64,000 nucleotides of DNA. Origin: Akebia trifoliata. Taxonomy: Eukaryota > Streptophyta > Magnoliopsida > Ranunculales > Lardizabalaceae. Positions 12,701-22,205 of the stretch are shown piece by piece (positions within the stretch are counted from its first letter, which is position 1; every line of letters begins with the position of its first letter). A model generated the notes under the pieces. It was given only the letters and a program-made list of their open reading frames with translations, was not told the DNA's origin and did not search any database. The translations under genes and the position numbers were made by a program. The stretch is from the NCBI GenBank assembly GCA_017979445.1, contig CM030706.1, positions 32,133,330-32,197,329 of the forward strand, read 5' to 3'.

Positions 12701-15700
12701 TCTCTAATATTTATGTGAGCATGAACCATACAAACTTGTATCTTCTGATACCATCCTTTGTCTTGTCAGATGAATCTCAATCTCAAAGAAATACAAATCG
12801 ACATCGACAACTCATCATGTGTATACTTAAAAAAAGCCCTAACAAATTTGAGCTACAAAAGGGATTACATCCATCAAAATATTAAATTAAACTTAAGGGA
12901 AAAAAATTCAACCTTGACATGAGAGCATCTACAATGGACATGCTAAGTTTTACATGTTAAAGGTACCACGTAGGCACCTTTTTCACTTGATAATCACTTT
13001 TTAACAAATGAAGTTAGTCAACAATTTCACCAACTCCAATGGACATGTTAGTGTACACATTCCAACAGTTCTAAATTTCAACGACTATTCCAATGGCTAC
13101 TTTTATTAATAATTTATTTTTTATTTTATAAATTGTCAATTTCACCTCCTTGTATTCATCTATCTTAATTTTAAATTAAAAAAATGGTTTTATCATCCCG
13201 ATTTATTCCTCTGATCGAATATAATTCTTCTACATCTTTGAGTTGTTCAAGCAACAAGAGCTCATCCCTCTAAGGATCAAGAGACGGTTACCCAGCGTTG
13301 CAAAAAATGAGTACAAAGGACAACCAATTTGTTGCCGGCTCAAATGCTTGCAACACTCTTATTCCCAGTTGGGAACATGCAATTTATTAAACGTGATTGA
13401 GAGGGAACCCATCTACTAATATGAAGGGATTATTTCACCAAGAATTGTACAGAAAAAGATAACAGGTGTAATGCCCTTAAAAAAATCAATACTTACCCAG
13501 ATAAATGCCATTATCAATGATGGGTGTAATGCCATTAAGAGTGACCGAGAGGGAACCCATCTCATCTACGACCTAAGAACATCCACAATGGATGCGTTAA
13601 AGGCTTTGTTTGTGTCCAACACCAAAATATAGTTAGTGATTTCACTCCAATAGACACATTAGTGTCATTGTTAAACGTGTCAGATGTTACAAAGTGTGTT
13701 ATCTGTGGCTAGCCATGTCACCTTGCTAACTTCAATTTGTCAATACGACTATTATTTCAATTTTTGAATACAACGGCAATCATTTCAATTTTTAATTATT
13801 TCACTTCATACACAATGCATTATAAATTCCTCCAAACTTCTAAATTTTCTAAACTATAAAATTTGATATACACTATCAAATTTTCTCCAAATTCCTTCAT
13901 TATTTCATTTATTCATTCCTCATTCTCCTACTATAGATCCTCCACCTCCATTCTTCAACTCTAATTTCAATCAATACAACCACTTTCAAGCACCCCACAA
14001 TTTGATTCTCAGTATACATTCAATCCACCTCAATTTTCTTCTAATCAATCATAATTCTCATCTCATCAACCTTCTTAGACTAATAATACATAACCTCCCA
14101 CAACCCAAAAGAAAAAAGAGTTAAACACAACAGAAGGAAAGGAATCCTAATTAGAGCCAGGAGGAAGACGAAGCATTGAGTAAAGCTTGGTTGTGTGTCT
14201 CGGAAGATGCGGCCACGAATATAGATCAAGCAAAAGGAAAATTATAGGATCGAATAGGTGGTCGAGCATTCAATCTCACCTCAACAAATATTCTGGATAC
14301 ATTCACATGATAAAGATGTCCATCAAGTGGATACAATGTTGAGGATTCGGTAAGTTAGTTAGTTGACACATTTTTCCCAATATGATTTATTTAAATTGCA
14401 ATAAATTTTAATTATTGTTTGTTATTTGTAGGTAGATGCTATAAAACTATATTATGGGAAAAAAGGGGGCACCATTTTAAGTGAGATGGTAGTTGGCTAC
14501 TGCTCAAAGACAACCCAAAATGATTTACTTACACCAATGAACATGAATAGAAAAAACAAAAGATTACACAAAGGAAGAGAGGCAATATCAATTTGGATGT
14601 TGATGAACTAAAGATTCATTGAATCCTTCTACTTCAAAAGCAACACCAAGTTCGGCTGCAAGATCCGTTAGCCTTGATGATGAAGATTCATCATTCAGTC
14701 AAGGATCTCACAAGTTACCATAACCCACTAGAAGAAAACAGTAAAGAACATGCGTTGGAAAAAGAACGTAGATGTTATAAACTTATTCATCGAAGAATTT
14801 AGCAACTTGAGAAAGGACCAAAAGAAAATTGCTGAAAAATAGATCATTATGGCACATGAATGAGATCGATTGAAGATTCAAGCAAAACAAAAACAAGAAC
14901 GACTAAGGTTGGAGGCTAAATGTATTAGGTAATATGTAGTATTTTTAATTCCATAAATGTATTAGATAATATCTTAATTTTATATATGTAATAGATAGTG
15001 TTTTTAATTCCATAAATGTATTAGGTAGTATTTTATTTTAATATATGCAATAGGTAGTGTTTTAATTGAATATATGTAATGCGGATGATGAAACCATTTT
15101 TTTAATCGGGATGATAAAGTCATTTTTTTAATTTAAAATTTAAGATAGATGAATGCAAGGAGGAAATTGACAGTTTATAGAATAAGAAATAAATTATTAA
15201 TAAAAATAACTATTAAAATATAGTCGTTGGGATAACTATTGAAATTTAGCCATTGAAATTTGGTCATTGGAATATGTACACTAACATGTCATTGGAGCTA
15301 GTGAAATTGTTAACTATCTTCACTTGTTATAAAGTAACTAGATTGTTGACTAATTTAGTCGTTGGGATAACCGTTGAAATTTAGGGTCGTTGGAATGTGT
15401 ATACTAACATGTCATTGGAGCTGGTGAAATTATTGACTAACTTCACTTGTTATAAAGTAACTAACAGGTGAAAAAAGGTGCCCACGTGGCACCTTTAACA
15501 TCTAAAACTTAGCATGTCCATTGGAAATGCTCTAATGTGATCGTTGGAGTGAAATCGCTGGCTATATTTTACGGTCTGACACAAACAAAACTTTAATACG
15601 TCCATGGTGGATGCTCTTAACAGATTAATCATATATTAAGATTAAAAAATTAGATAAACTTCCATTTATTAGCTAATGAAACAAAAAATAAAAACTGAAG

Positions 15701-16296
15701 ATCTGATAAAGAAAAATATAGATTGATAACAACCTAAAATATCAAAAACTAGCAGATTTAGAAACTCAATTCTAGAATTAACAAAAATTATGCAAAATTC
15801 AAAAGCTCTACTCAATTATCAAAAAGTTAGAGAAAGATATTCTACCGAACTCCTGCATCACCAACGATTCCAATCGCCATACCAGCAGAGAGTCCAGCGA
15901 GGCCGCAAGAGAGACCAGACGACAAGTGAGCGTATCCATCGAATAGATAATAAGACTTAGCCTTAGGGTTTATTCCCGTACTTATAATAACAGCAATAAT
16001 TAAACCATAAATTCCCAGAACTCCAGCCATGACCACTGGAACGATCGATTTCATGACGAGTTCAGGTCGCATCACACCCATGGAGGCGACACCAACACCA
16101 CTCTTCGCTGTACCGTAAGCAGCTCCCATGCCTGAAAAACAAGAAATTAGAAATCAAACAGAGGAAATAGAGGAAACCCTAAAAAATTATAGATCGAGAC
16201 AGATAGAGAAGATTTACAGGAGAAAACGAGGGCTGCTGCAGCTCCAAGGAAACCAAAGAAGGGAGCAGTTTCGTCTCCACTGAAAATTGTAGACAT
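382..16296 (-). CDS. VHA-c: V-type H+-ATPase 16-kDa proteolipid subunit c (three coding exons)
   Basis: This is the proteolipid of the membrane Vo rotor ring, which carries protons into the vacuole/endomembrane lumen. Coding exons on the minus strand are 16296-16218, 16131-15846 and 514-382 (stop TGA at 384-382). Together they make 498 nt, 165 aa, the usual plant length. The protein starts [14 protein letters not shown] and ends [10 protein letters not shown]. Junctions are GT-AG and keep the frame: T|GC makes Cys27 and CG|G makes Arg122. Four hydrophobic helices are visible. The proton-carrying acid is Glu142 in FAEALALYG, encoded in the last exon. Intron 1 is 86 bp; intron 2 is about 15.3 kb of transposon debris. 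The Met at 16129 is internal, not the start. No stop or frameshift was seen, so the gene looks functional if the long intron is spliced. Seen: exons and junctions. Known: subunit family. Inferred: splicing across the long intron. Confidence 0.93.
1124..1260. mobile_element. Foldback MITE (long inverted repeat)
   Basis: The left arm begins TCTGACTTGGAAATTTTCAC and the reverse complement of the right end begins TCTGACTCGAAAATTTTCAC. Pairing continues through GCACAGAACC(A/G)TAGATCTTTTTC to a loop of roughly 15 nt near 1185-1199. Almost the whole 137 bp folds back on itself. No coding sequence. The superfamily is not determined. Confidence 0.75.
2455..2880. repeat. Degenerate GGGTTGAGTC-rich repeat, possibly a hAT-type MITE
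   Basis: The stretch is rich in alternating GGGTTGAG / CTCAACCC words. One end, read on the minus strand near 2880, is TAGGACTGCAACCTGAGCGG, which resembles the TAGGGCTGCAA ends of plant hAT-type MITEs. The other end is not defined, so boundaries are approximate. Confidence 0.35.
2881..3440. other. No gene seen; flank of LINE fragment
   Basis: This is AT-rich sequence with a short A-run near 3416-3432. No recognisable coding similarity was found. Confidence 0.4.
3449..4010 (-). pseudogene. LINE (L1-type) endonuclease fragment
   Basis: The minus-strand translation contains [33 protein letters not shown] and [13 protein letters not shown]. This is the order seen in plant L1 endonuclease domains (ETKL...LWG...DW...GASGGI...W...GVYGP). 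The frame breaks further in, and a run of about 16 C lies near 3575-3590. It has the same orientation as the LINE reverse-transcriptase relic at 4.8-7.0 kb but lies on its 3' side, so it is a separate or rearranged insertion. Confidence 0.65.
4011..4809. other. No intact gene; probable LINE-related debris
   Basis: No convincing open frame was seen. Position between two LINE fragments and the mixed composition suggest TE debris, but I could not assign it. Confidence 0.3.
4810..7030 (-). pseudogene. LINE (L1-type) reverse transcriptase relic, 5'-truncated
   Basis: Read on the minus strand, the relic shows the RT core with [20 protein letters not shown], then [12 protein letters not shown] where FADD is expected, then [13 protein letters not shown]. 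Further on comes [11 protein letters not shown], and near 5220-4810 the C-terminal motif [13 protein letters not shown]. The 3' end near 4860 reads CTATTAATAAAATTTCGTTT then ACCTATCAAAAA, a familiar tail of plant LINEs. The Asp-to-Asn change in the catalytic box plus several stops and frameshifts make it dead. It abuts the Copia relic at about 7040, where one insertion truncated the other. Confidence 0.8.
7040..9290 (-). pseudogene. Ty1/Copia retrotransposon relic (gag to integrase)
   Basis: On the minus strand the order is gag, then GAG-pre-integrase, then the integrase C-terminus. Gag (8990-8568) has [20 protein letters not shown] and [17 protein letters not shown]. The pre-integrase part (8363-8100) has [20 protein letters not shown]. 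The integrase end (7504-7262) has [13 protein letters not shown] and [17 protein letters not shown] further segment at 7250-7053 continues toward the RT but stops at the LINE junction, so no RT/RNase H was seen. Many stops are present; non-functional. Confidence 0.85.
9315..9694. mobile_element. MITE with long terminal inverted repeats in a TA microsatellite
   Basis: Both ends read GGGTCAGGTTC inward. Arms of roughly 150 bp match through TATATGGG(T/C)AAAAATG and GATGATCTCTGTG. The element sits inside an (AT)n tract on both sides, so the target duplication is probably TA-rich and cannot be measured. No coding sequence. Confidence 0.8.
9725..10320 (-). repeat. Copia LTR-like block, inverted partner of 11390-12110
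   Basis: The reverse complement of 11990-12030 (AAATTAATGCTTTGAATTAT) matches AAATTAATGCTTTAAATTAT near 9729. Internal words such as CTAATAGAGGACTCTAGGCC / GGCCTAGAGTCC also recur in inverted orientation. It probably represents LTR sequence of the decayed Copia family seen at 7-9.3 kb. Two diverged tandem copies of an internal segment are visible. Confidence 0.5.
10330..10612 (-). pseudogene. Second Copia integrase fragment
   Basis: This is diverged but colinear with 7350-7640, the integrase C-terminal segment of the first Copia relic. Shared words include CCACAACTTGAAA and TATTCAAGATATAAATA. It has the same orientation as the first copy. Short, with no open frame. Confidence 0.6.
10625..11400 (+). 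pseudogene. LINE C-terminal relic (zf-RVT region), plus strand
   Basis: The plus-strand translation gives [12 protein letters not shown], then [19 protein letters not shown], then the zf-RVT part with VQFFIWLAT and [19 protein letters not shown]. Near 11310 the [17 protein letters not shown] end corresponds to the W..WxERNxRxF motif of plant L1 elements. Frameshifts separate the blocks. It lies between two inverted Copia LTR-like blocks. Confidence 0.75.
11390..12110 (+). repeat. Copia LTR-like block, inverted partner of 9725-10320
   Basis: It contains two diverged tandem copies of a segment with CTTACTAATA...GA(C/A)TCTAG(G/A)CC and AGATAAGGTAATGTGATTTAC. Its right part (12060-12100, CATACATCCAATTTTAAGAT) is the inverted match of about 9245-9270, next to the gag start of the first Copia relic. 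It therefore looks like LTR plus leader of a second, oppositely oriented element. Confidence 0.5.
12111..12915. other. Degraded Copia leader/LTR debris; no gene
   Basis: Short matches to the LTR-like block recur, such as CATTAGTAGGTTTCCTTGATGA near 12345-12370. No open reading frame was convincing. Confidence 0.35.
13856..14940 (+). pseudogene. PIF/Harbinger ORF1 (Myb/SANT-like) relic
   Basis: The plus-strand translation contains [20 protein letters not shown], then IDQAKGKL. This matches the trihelix/Myb-like motif of Harbinger ORF1 proteins (EEDExLxxAWLxxSEDxxxGxDQ). It continues with [12 protein letters not shown], matching the C-terminal ALxLYxxxxxxxF motif, and a Ser-rich plus basic tail ([14 protein letters not shown]). 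Several in-frame stops and frameshifts are present. No DDE transposase (ORF2) was seen in the element. Confidence 0.65.
15226..15465 (+). repeat. Tandem duplication in right arm of Harbinger element A
   Basis: CGTTGGGATAACTATTGAAA at about 15226 and CGTTGGGATAACCGTTGAAA at about 15360 begin two diverged direct copies of about 100-135 bp. Both include CTAACATGTCATTGGAGCT and CTTCACTTGTTATAAAGTAA. Confidence 0.75.
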
Positions 16297-16470
16297 TTTT
16301 GAAGAGAGATCTTAGAAACCCTAACCCTAGTTTATTTCGAAGCTCTGCTGCTTGCTGTTTGTTATTCTTCTGGTTCTGGTTCTCTCTCTTCGAGAAGACG
16401 ATGACGTAGATTATGTAGATTATTGGTTAGAGGAGATTCTATTTCTAGATTTTCGCGACACCTATGGTGT
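16297..16470 (-). promoter_or_regulatory. VHA-c 5' leader / proximal promoter with telo-box
   Basis: Only 174 bp separate the ATG (16296) from the hAT element end (16471). On the minus strand the sequence carries CTAGGGTTAGGGTTTC at about 16317-16331, a telo-box type motif common in leaders of plant housekeeping genes. CT-rich stretches are on the plus strand near 16375-16395. I did not identify a clear TATA box, so the transcription start is not placed. Confidence 0.5.
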
Positions 16471-17413
16471 CATTGTTTTTAAACTCGGTATCTCGTCTCG
16501 TTCAGCTCGGATACCGAGTTGACTCGGACGATACGTTTTGTCTCGTTTCAGTTGTCTCGTTCGACATTGAGATAATGATTTTTAATCATTTAAAAAATCT
16601 GAAAAAATTTAGAAATGAATCCTATTAAAAAATGAATCCAAAAAAATATATATATAAAATTAAAAAAAATTCATCATATACCTATTAAAATATATAAATT
16701 AAATATTTACATTGTTACGTTGTTTCATTTTCATTGCACAAATGCATCAAACTTGTTTTTCAAACATAACATTTAAAAAATATCAAACTTACCATTAAAA
16801 ATATCAACTAAAGCATTAATTACAATTTAATAAAATGTAAATACATGATAACAAGTAGGCTCATACATGCAAAAAATAATTTAAATATTAATATAACACT
16901 CGATTTGAATTTAGGGTAATTCGAATCCAAGGCAAACATTAACTAAGAAAAGACTTGTAAAAATAAAAACCATGGAAACGAAGCGTCACAATGACATAAG
17001 TTTAAATTTACACCGATATTTGATAGAGCATATAACCCACTCACCTACAAAGGATATTTTAAACAAAAAAGTAAATCGAAAAATGATTAATTAGATATAT
17101 TTGATAATATGTTAAAATCACATATACAAAATATAATCACATAAAAGTAATTTTAAATCAACGTACTATTCTTTTTTCTCGTACTACGGATAAAATCGAT
17201 AGTCTCTAGGGAAGAAAAAAGAAGTAAAGATGTTGGTTATGGTGTTGCTCATATTGGTATGACTATGCTCCCTTTGTTCATAGCTTAAGCTTGTTTGTCC
17301 ATGATATAAATAAGAACGTCTGTACCCATACATACCAGTAGGTTGACCATAACCATGATAAAAATCACCATGTCCAAACTCAACACCATAGTTGTTGGAT
17401 GCATCATTCTTGT

Positions 17414-20287
17414 TTATACCCGTCTCTTGAGGGTATTCATAATGATCATAACTTTTATCACCGCCACCATAATATTGAGTCTGACTTTCATCATTGTCAT
17501 ACTATGAAATTCTGTCAATCTGTCAAATCTCTCGCATCTCTCTTCGAATGAATTAGTGCCATGGTCGGTATCTTGTGTCATGATCACGTTATCAGGTTCA
17601 CTATCATCCCATACTCTATTTTGTGTCTCTTGATCACCTCTATCATCATCGTTACCACCATTCGAAGATGGAGATCTACTTGTACTTATGTCGAGTTGGG
17701 TACCAATCTCCCTATCCAACCAAGATAAGTCGTTATTATCCATCAAAAAATCTTCTATCTCTCTCAACCACTGGTCTAATACATCATCATACTCAAATAT
17801 GGAATCTAAATCAATAGGATTATAATAACTATCTTCTAATCTACGGTCCATGATATTGCGAGCTCATAACCTTATGTTATAATGTGTAAACACTAATTTC
17901 CTAATTTTTCCATTTTGAGTTTATTACGAGGACGAATGTGGATTAAAGCAAAGGTACTCCAATTTCTTTTACAGCCTGAAGACGAGCAAATCTGACTCAA
18001 GACTTTAATCGTTATTTTTCTAAGGTCAAGTGCATTATAACCATAATTATACCACCAATCAGCTGATAAGAATAAAAAAAAATGTTAAATACTTAGTATT
18101 TGTTATTGTATAAATTATTATTATTATTTATATGTTACATGGTAAAGAAGTTTTACTCATGTTTCTAGTTAGAGCATCACTGAACTCTTCCGTCGTGTCA
18201 ATAAATAATTTAATCTATTTAAATTGCAAAGAATGATTCAAAAACGATAAAAATATATATATATACTATAATTAAATTATAAATACAAAATCTTTAAAAT
18301 AACTTTGAATTATTTGACAATAGTATGTATTGATATATGATCTATCGCCTTTATTTGATTAATCATATCTGGTTCCAACTTTTTGATAATCCTTTTCATT
18401 TTTTGAAAAAGTCCATTACTTTCCACTAAGAAGTTATCATACTGAAACTAAATATTTAAATAATACACTGTAATAAATGGTAATATTAATTTTCTTAATA
18501 TCAAAATATTAATAAAATATTAACATTTAAATTATATTAAAAACACGTAATTATTACCTGTCATATGAAGATCTGATTTAAGATGATTTGACCACATATT
18601 TTCAATCAATTGGATATACGGTTGATAATGTCTTACCGAATCTATTATTGATTGCTTGACTCTTCCCATGCCTTCATAAATTACAATCATAGTGGACTTT
18701 TTATATTAGTCAACAATTATCAAGAGTTTAACTAAAGGTTCCATGACCTTACAGACATCATCTGTCTTCTCCCAGAATTCACGTTACATGATCAAATCTG
18801 AAATCTATTTTGTTAACTCTCATTTCTTTCTATCCCTCGTAAGTCTAATTCGTAACCATTCATCAGATGCAAACATGATTTTCAAAGTCGATTGATGTCA
18901 AATAAGACTTTGAAAAGTAATATATTGCGTAGCAAACCATGTGATCCCAGGACGTAACAATTTACGCCCCTTAGTAAATGTTCTCATCAAACTCATGAGT
19001 TTATTACTATTGTATATGAATAATGTTATTTGTCGATTATTTAAAATAGCATGAATAAATAACGATAATTTTCCCATGTCCTCCAAAATTAGGTTGATGG
19101 TATGTATGACACAAGGTGTCCAATACAGATGAGGTTTTCTTAACATTAAATTCGAACCTGCAACCCGATATGATGCTTCATTATCTGTCACAATCTGAAT
19201 AATATTATTTTCACTAATTTCATCTATTACATTCTTCATTAATTCAAGTAAGTATTCTGATGTCTTAGTAATTCTAGTTGCATTAATTGATTTGTGAAAT
19301 ATCATATTTCTATCAGAACCTATTTTTTTTATGTCCACACATCACACATCACGGTACAACCATATATTAGATTTTTTTTTTTAAGAAATCAAATATAATC
19401 TTTTAACTCGTCTACTTTCATATCCAAATATTTTCCTCCAATCCCGTATTGTGTAGGACCCTTGATGACATTCCCTACATCTACAATAGAATCTACCATA
19501 GTTTGAAAATATGGACTCTTAACTGCATAAAATGGGATTGAGTTGAAAAAAAAACTTTGTAATTGCTCGGCCAACCTTATTTAATAATTTTTTCCACTCC
19601 ATGATCCTTTTAATTTTTTCTGTGTGGCTTTTTTTGACCTATACAAGTAAGAATCCAATCCTCTGTTTGAAACATCATGTACATCTTTTTCTACCCATCT
19701 CAAATCTTATTCGGTATTTTTAAATTATTTATCTACCTTTCGCAATTCATGACTATCCCTAATACTAGAAGTTCGGAATAATCTTTCATTTTTCTTCATT
19801 GTCTTAAATGAAGTGTCAAATACTCTACCCCCAACCTTTAGAACTATTAGGGATCCCTGAAACTGAATGTCTTCTTCAATAATCATCTTCTTGTAAAGAT
19901 TGTCGACTCATATCACATGTCATTTTCATCTGGGCATTTTCTTTTCTTTCAACAGAATCGAGCGACTCGTCATCTAAGTCGTCTATAGGTATACTATCAT
20001 CAAACTCAGTCTCACCTCCAAACATTTTATGTAATTTTTGCATTGACGTTTTTTTTTTCTACTACTTTTAATTTCAATTTCTCTATCATTTGCTTCTTTA
20101 TCAACAATCGAATTTCTTGGGGACATTTTGGACAAACCGTCACTTCTCTTATTTTTTAAGACAAATATTTTTTAAGACGTGTAATGCTCCCACTCATTAT
20201 TTTATCACAATAATTGCATTTTACTTTTCTTTTATTACCCTCAAATGCAATACCATACTGCCAACCAATGTCATCTTCCTTAAGCAT
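17414..20287 (-). pseudogene. hAT transposase relic (BED finger, DUF659, C-terminal tail)
   Basis: Read from about 20287 on the minus strand, the N-terminus is MLKEDDIGWQYGIAFEGNKR then KVKCNYCDKIMSG, a BED zinc finger. The usual following QHL is KYL, so a zinc-binding His is missing. At 19574-19389 comes SIPFYAVKSPYFQTMVDSI. At 19338-18898 comes the DUF659 block with IIQIVTDNEASYRVAGSNL, LYWTPCVIHTINLILEDMGK and RPGITWFATQYITFQSL. At 17851-17414 the acidic C-terminal tail has YYNPIDLDSIFEYDDVLDQW. Stops and frameshifts interrupt it several times. Known: plant hAT families with this domain order. Inferred: inactive here. Confidence 0.8.
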
Positions 20288-20512
20288 CTTATAATTTATT
20301 AGTAAATATATAGATCAAATATGTTATAAAATTAATCAATATAAGTAAAATGCAACAACCTAATACCATGTGTAATGAAAAAATTATTTTTTAAATAAGG
20401 ATTATCCATTATTATTGAAAATTTTTATTTTCTAGCAAAATCAATTTCTCAACTAAAAAAACTTTTTCCAATTATCAAATTAAAACATGGATAAAATTAT
20501 AATTTACACTTC

Positions 20513-21030
20513 ACAATCCATAAAAAAAATTAAAAATTAAAAATTAGAAGTTAAAATACACATTTAACAAGTTTATCTCTTAACCATTAGAAATTAGAAA
20601 TTAAAATGCACATTACATAATTTATATATAAAAAAAAATTTAATTTAGAAGTTAAGATACACATCTGACAAATCAACATTTTAACTATTAGAAATTAGAA
20701 ATTAAAATACACATTACACAATTCATAAAAAAAAATTAAAATTTAAAAGTTAAAATACACATCTCATAAGTCCACCTTTTAACTATTAGAAATTATAAAT
20801 TAAAATACACATTACACAATCTATAAAAAAAAAATTAGAAATTAGAAATTCGAAGTTAAAATACACATCACACAAGTTCACCTATTAACCATTAGAAATT
20901 AGAAATTAAAATACACATTACACAATCCATAAAAAAAAATTAAAAATTAGAAGTTAAAATACACGTCTCACAAGTCCACTTCTTAATCATTAGAAATTAG
21001 ATGTTAAAATACACATTATATGGATAAAAA
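20513..21030 (+). repeat. About 103-bp tandem repeat, five degenerate copies
   Basis: Units begin with AATCCATAAAAAAA-like words at about 20515, 20617, 20718, 20818 and 20925. They contain AGAAGTTAAAATACACAT and CCATTAGAAATTAGAAATTA. The array lies inside the hAT element, on the 5' (promoter) side of its minus-strand transposase. Confidence 0.8.
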
Positions 21031-21699
21031 AATTTAGAATAAATTTTAAAAACTTACTAAACCCCAATCCATAAAAAAATACATTAAACCCTAATCCAAC
21101 TCACAAGTCCATCTATTTCACCCATCATTTTCAATGTTTAAGTAATCCATTAAAATATAATATATTTTCCACCCCTTAACCATTAGAAATTAATATACAC
21201 ATTACACAAAATATTGGAAGAAAGAAAAAAAATAGAGAAAAAAAATCTTATGCTCTATTAAGGAAGAAAATAAATCTTACTTGATTTAAAGGAAGATGAA
21301 ACAAATTCACTTTGATTTCATCTTGAATCGGATGAAGAAGATGAAGTTTTTCCCAAAACCTTGCCTCTTTTTGTTCACTTGATTGAGAAAATGAAAACTC
21401 GAATTGAGGGTGAAATAATAGAGGGTTGAAGCTTTAACTCGTTTGTCTCGGTTAGCTTAAATTAGATTTTAAAACTCTCGTCTGATACGTCTCGTTTAAC
21501 TCACAAGTTAAATATTTTCTACATTGTCTCGTTCGTTTCGCCCGAGATATTGGAAAATATTGTTAGAAATGACTCACTTATCTCACGATATGCGATCGTC
21601 TCAAAATATTTTGTGAGTTGGTTTTGTTAAGCTCCGATACCGAGTTAACTCGAGCGATACATCTCGGTCTCGGATGAGTTTAAAAGTCATGATGGTGTT

Positions 21700-22205
21700 T
21701 TGTCTCGATTTGGAAACCGAGTTGTTCTGAGTCATCTCGTCTTGGACACGACATAAAAGAGATTTACTTGGCAAGCTCGGTTTATGAAGTATATTACCCA
21801 CCGTAACAAACTTTATAAAGTAATGGAATGGGGATAAAGGAAATTGGATCCACTTTTTGTTTTAATATATATAGCAAAACGCGCATGTATCAAAAGGATT
21901 TATTAATAATTTAAAATATTTATTTAAGGATATTGAAGACTATGTAGTAAAAAAGGGATATTTTTAAAAAATTTAAAAATAACCCACATCATTTTAGTGG
22001 CGTGGGGTTGTAATTTTCTTAATTTTTAACCAAAATAATCTTGATTTTGCTAAATAAAAAAATGTATAGGTAGGGGAATTTGTAAGATTTAATTTTTGTG
22101 TAAAACCACTTCTACTCCGCTTCGTCTTCTCTCATTATAAGAGTAAAGATATACTTATATATGCAATTAATAATAATTTGTTTTTCATAAAATAAGGTAG
22201 ATTGA
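21700..22205. other. No gene seen (hAT flank)
   Basis: This lies between the hAT element and a hAT-like repeat end. It includes CTCG-rich words just beyond the element (21700-21760) that resemble more of the same repeat family. The rest is AT-rich with no open frame. Confidence 0.4.

Larger units (their letters stand above)
12920..15535. mobile_element. PIF/Harbinger-type element A (long inverted repeats)
   Basis: The left end GAGCATCTACAATGGACATG at about 12923 pairs with the reverse complement of the right end, GAGCATTTCCAATGGACATG, ending near 15533. Matching continues inward about 280 bp (left to about 13200, right back to about 15105), including GGTACCACGTAGGCACC / GGTGCCACGTGGGCACC. 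The right arm carries an internal direct duplication. GAGCATC-type ends and an enclosed ORF1 fit Harbinger-like elements. The 3-bp target duplication could not be fixed. Confidence 0.65.
13573..15622. mobile_element. PIF/Harbinger-type element B, interlocked with A
   Basis: The left end AAGAACATCCACAATGGATG followed by TTTGTTTGTGTC pairs with the reverse complement of 15622-15540, which reads AAGAGCATCCACCATGGACG then TTTTGTTTGTGTC. Both arms also share AAAATATAG...GATTTCACTCCAA. The arm is about 88 bp. Its right end lies beyond the right end of element A while its left end lies inside A, so the two inverted-repeat pairs interlock. Confidence 0.6.
515..15845 (-). other. 15.3-kb intron 2 of VHA-c, filled with nested transposons
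   Basis: The interval runs from the donor after GGAGTTCG (GTAGAATATC on the minus strand) to the acceptor TTATTTGCAG before GGCCAATGC. The joined exons restore the R-A-N-A-Q-Q-P-K reading frame. Inside are foldback MITEs, LINE fragments in both orientations, Copia relics and a Harbinger complex, listed separately. No host gene is visible in 515-1123 or 1261-2450. The rest of the intron is mostly identifiable repeat. Confidence 0.85.
16471..21692 (-). mobile_element. 5.2-kb hAT transposon (CATG/TTTTTAAACTCG ends)
   Basis: The left end is CATTGTTTTTAAACTCGG and the right end in reverse complement is CATGACTTTTAAACTCAT. The 7-bp direct repeat ATGGTGT flanks both sides exactly (16464-16470 and 21693-21699), close to the 8-bp duplication expected for hAT. 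Subterminal regions repeat words such as GATACCGAGTTAACTCG and GTCTCGTT. It encodes a decayed hAT transposase and holds a tandem repeat upstream of it. The transposon lies immediately 5' of VHA-c. Confidence 0.8.

Noticed and set aside
15842..16129. Stand-alone 95-aa ORF starting at an internal Met
   Set aside because: It is exon 2 of VHA-c; the true start lies at 16296 in the previous exon and the C-terminus is in the exon at 514-382.
20090..20302. 70-aa plus-strand ORF
   Set aside because: Antisense of the hAT BED-finger exon.
20513..21030. CRISPR-like array
   Set aside because: Whole 103-bp units repeat, without short repeats and unique spacers, in a plant nuclear transposon.
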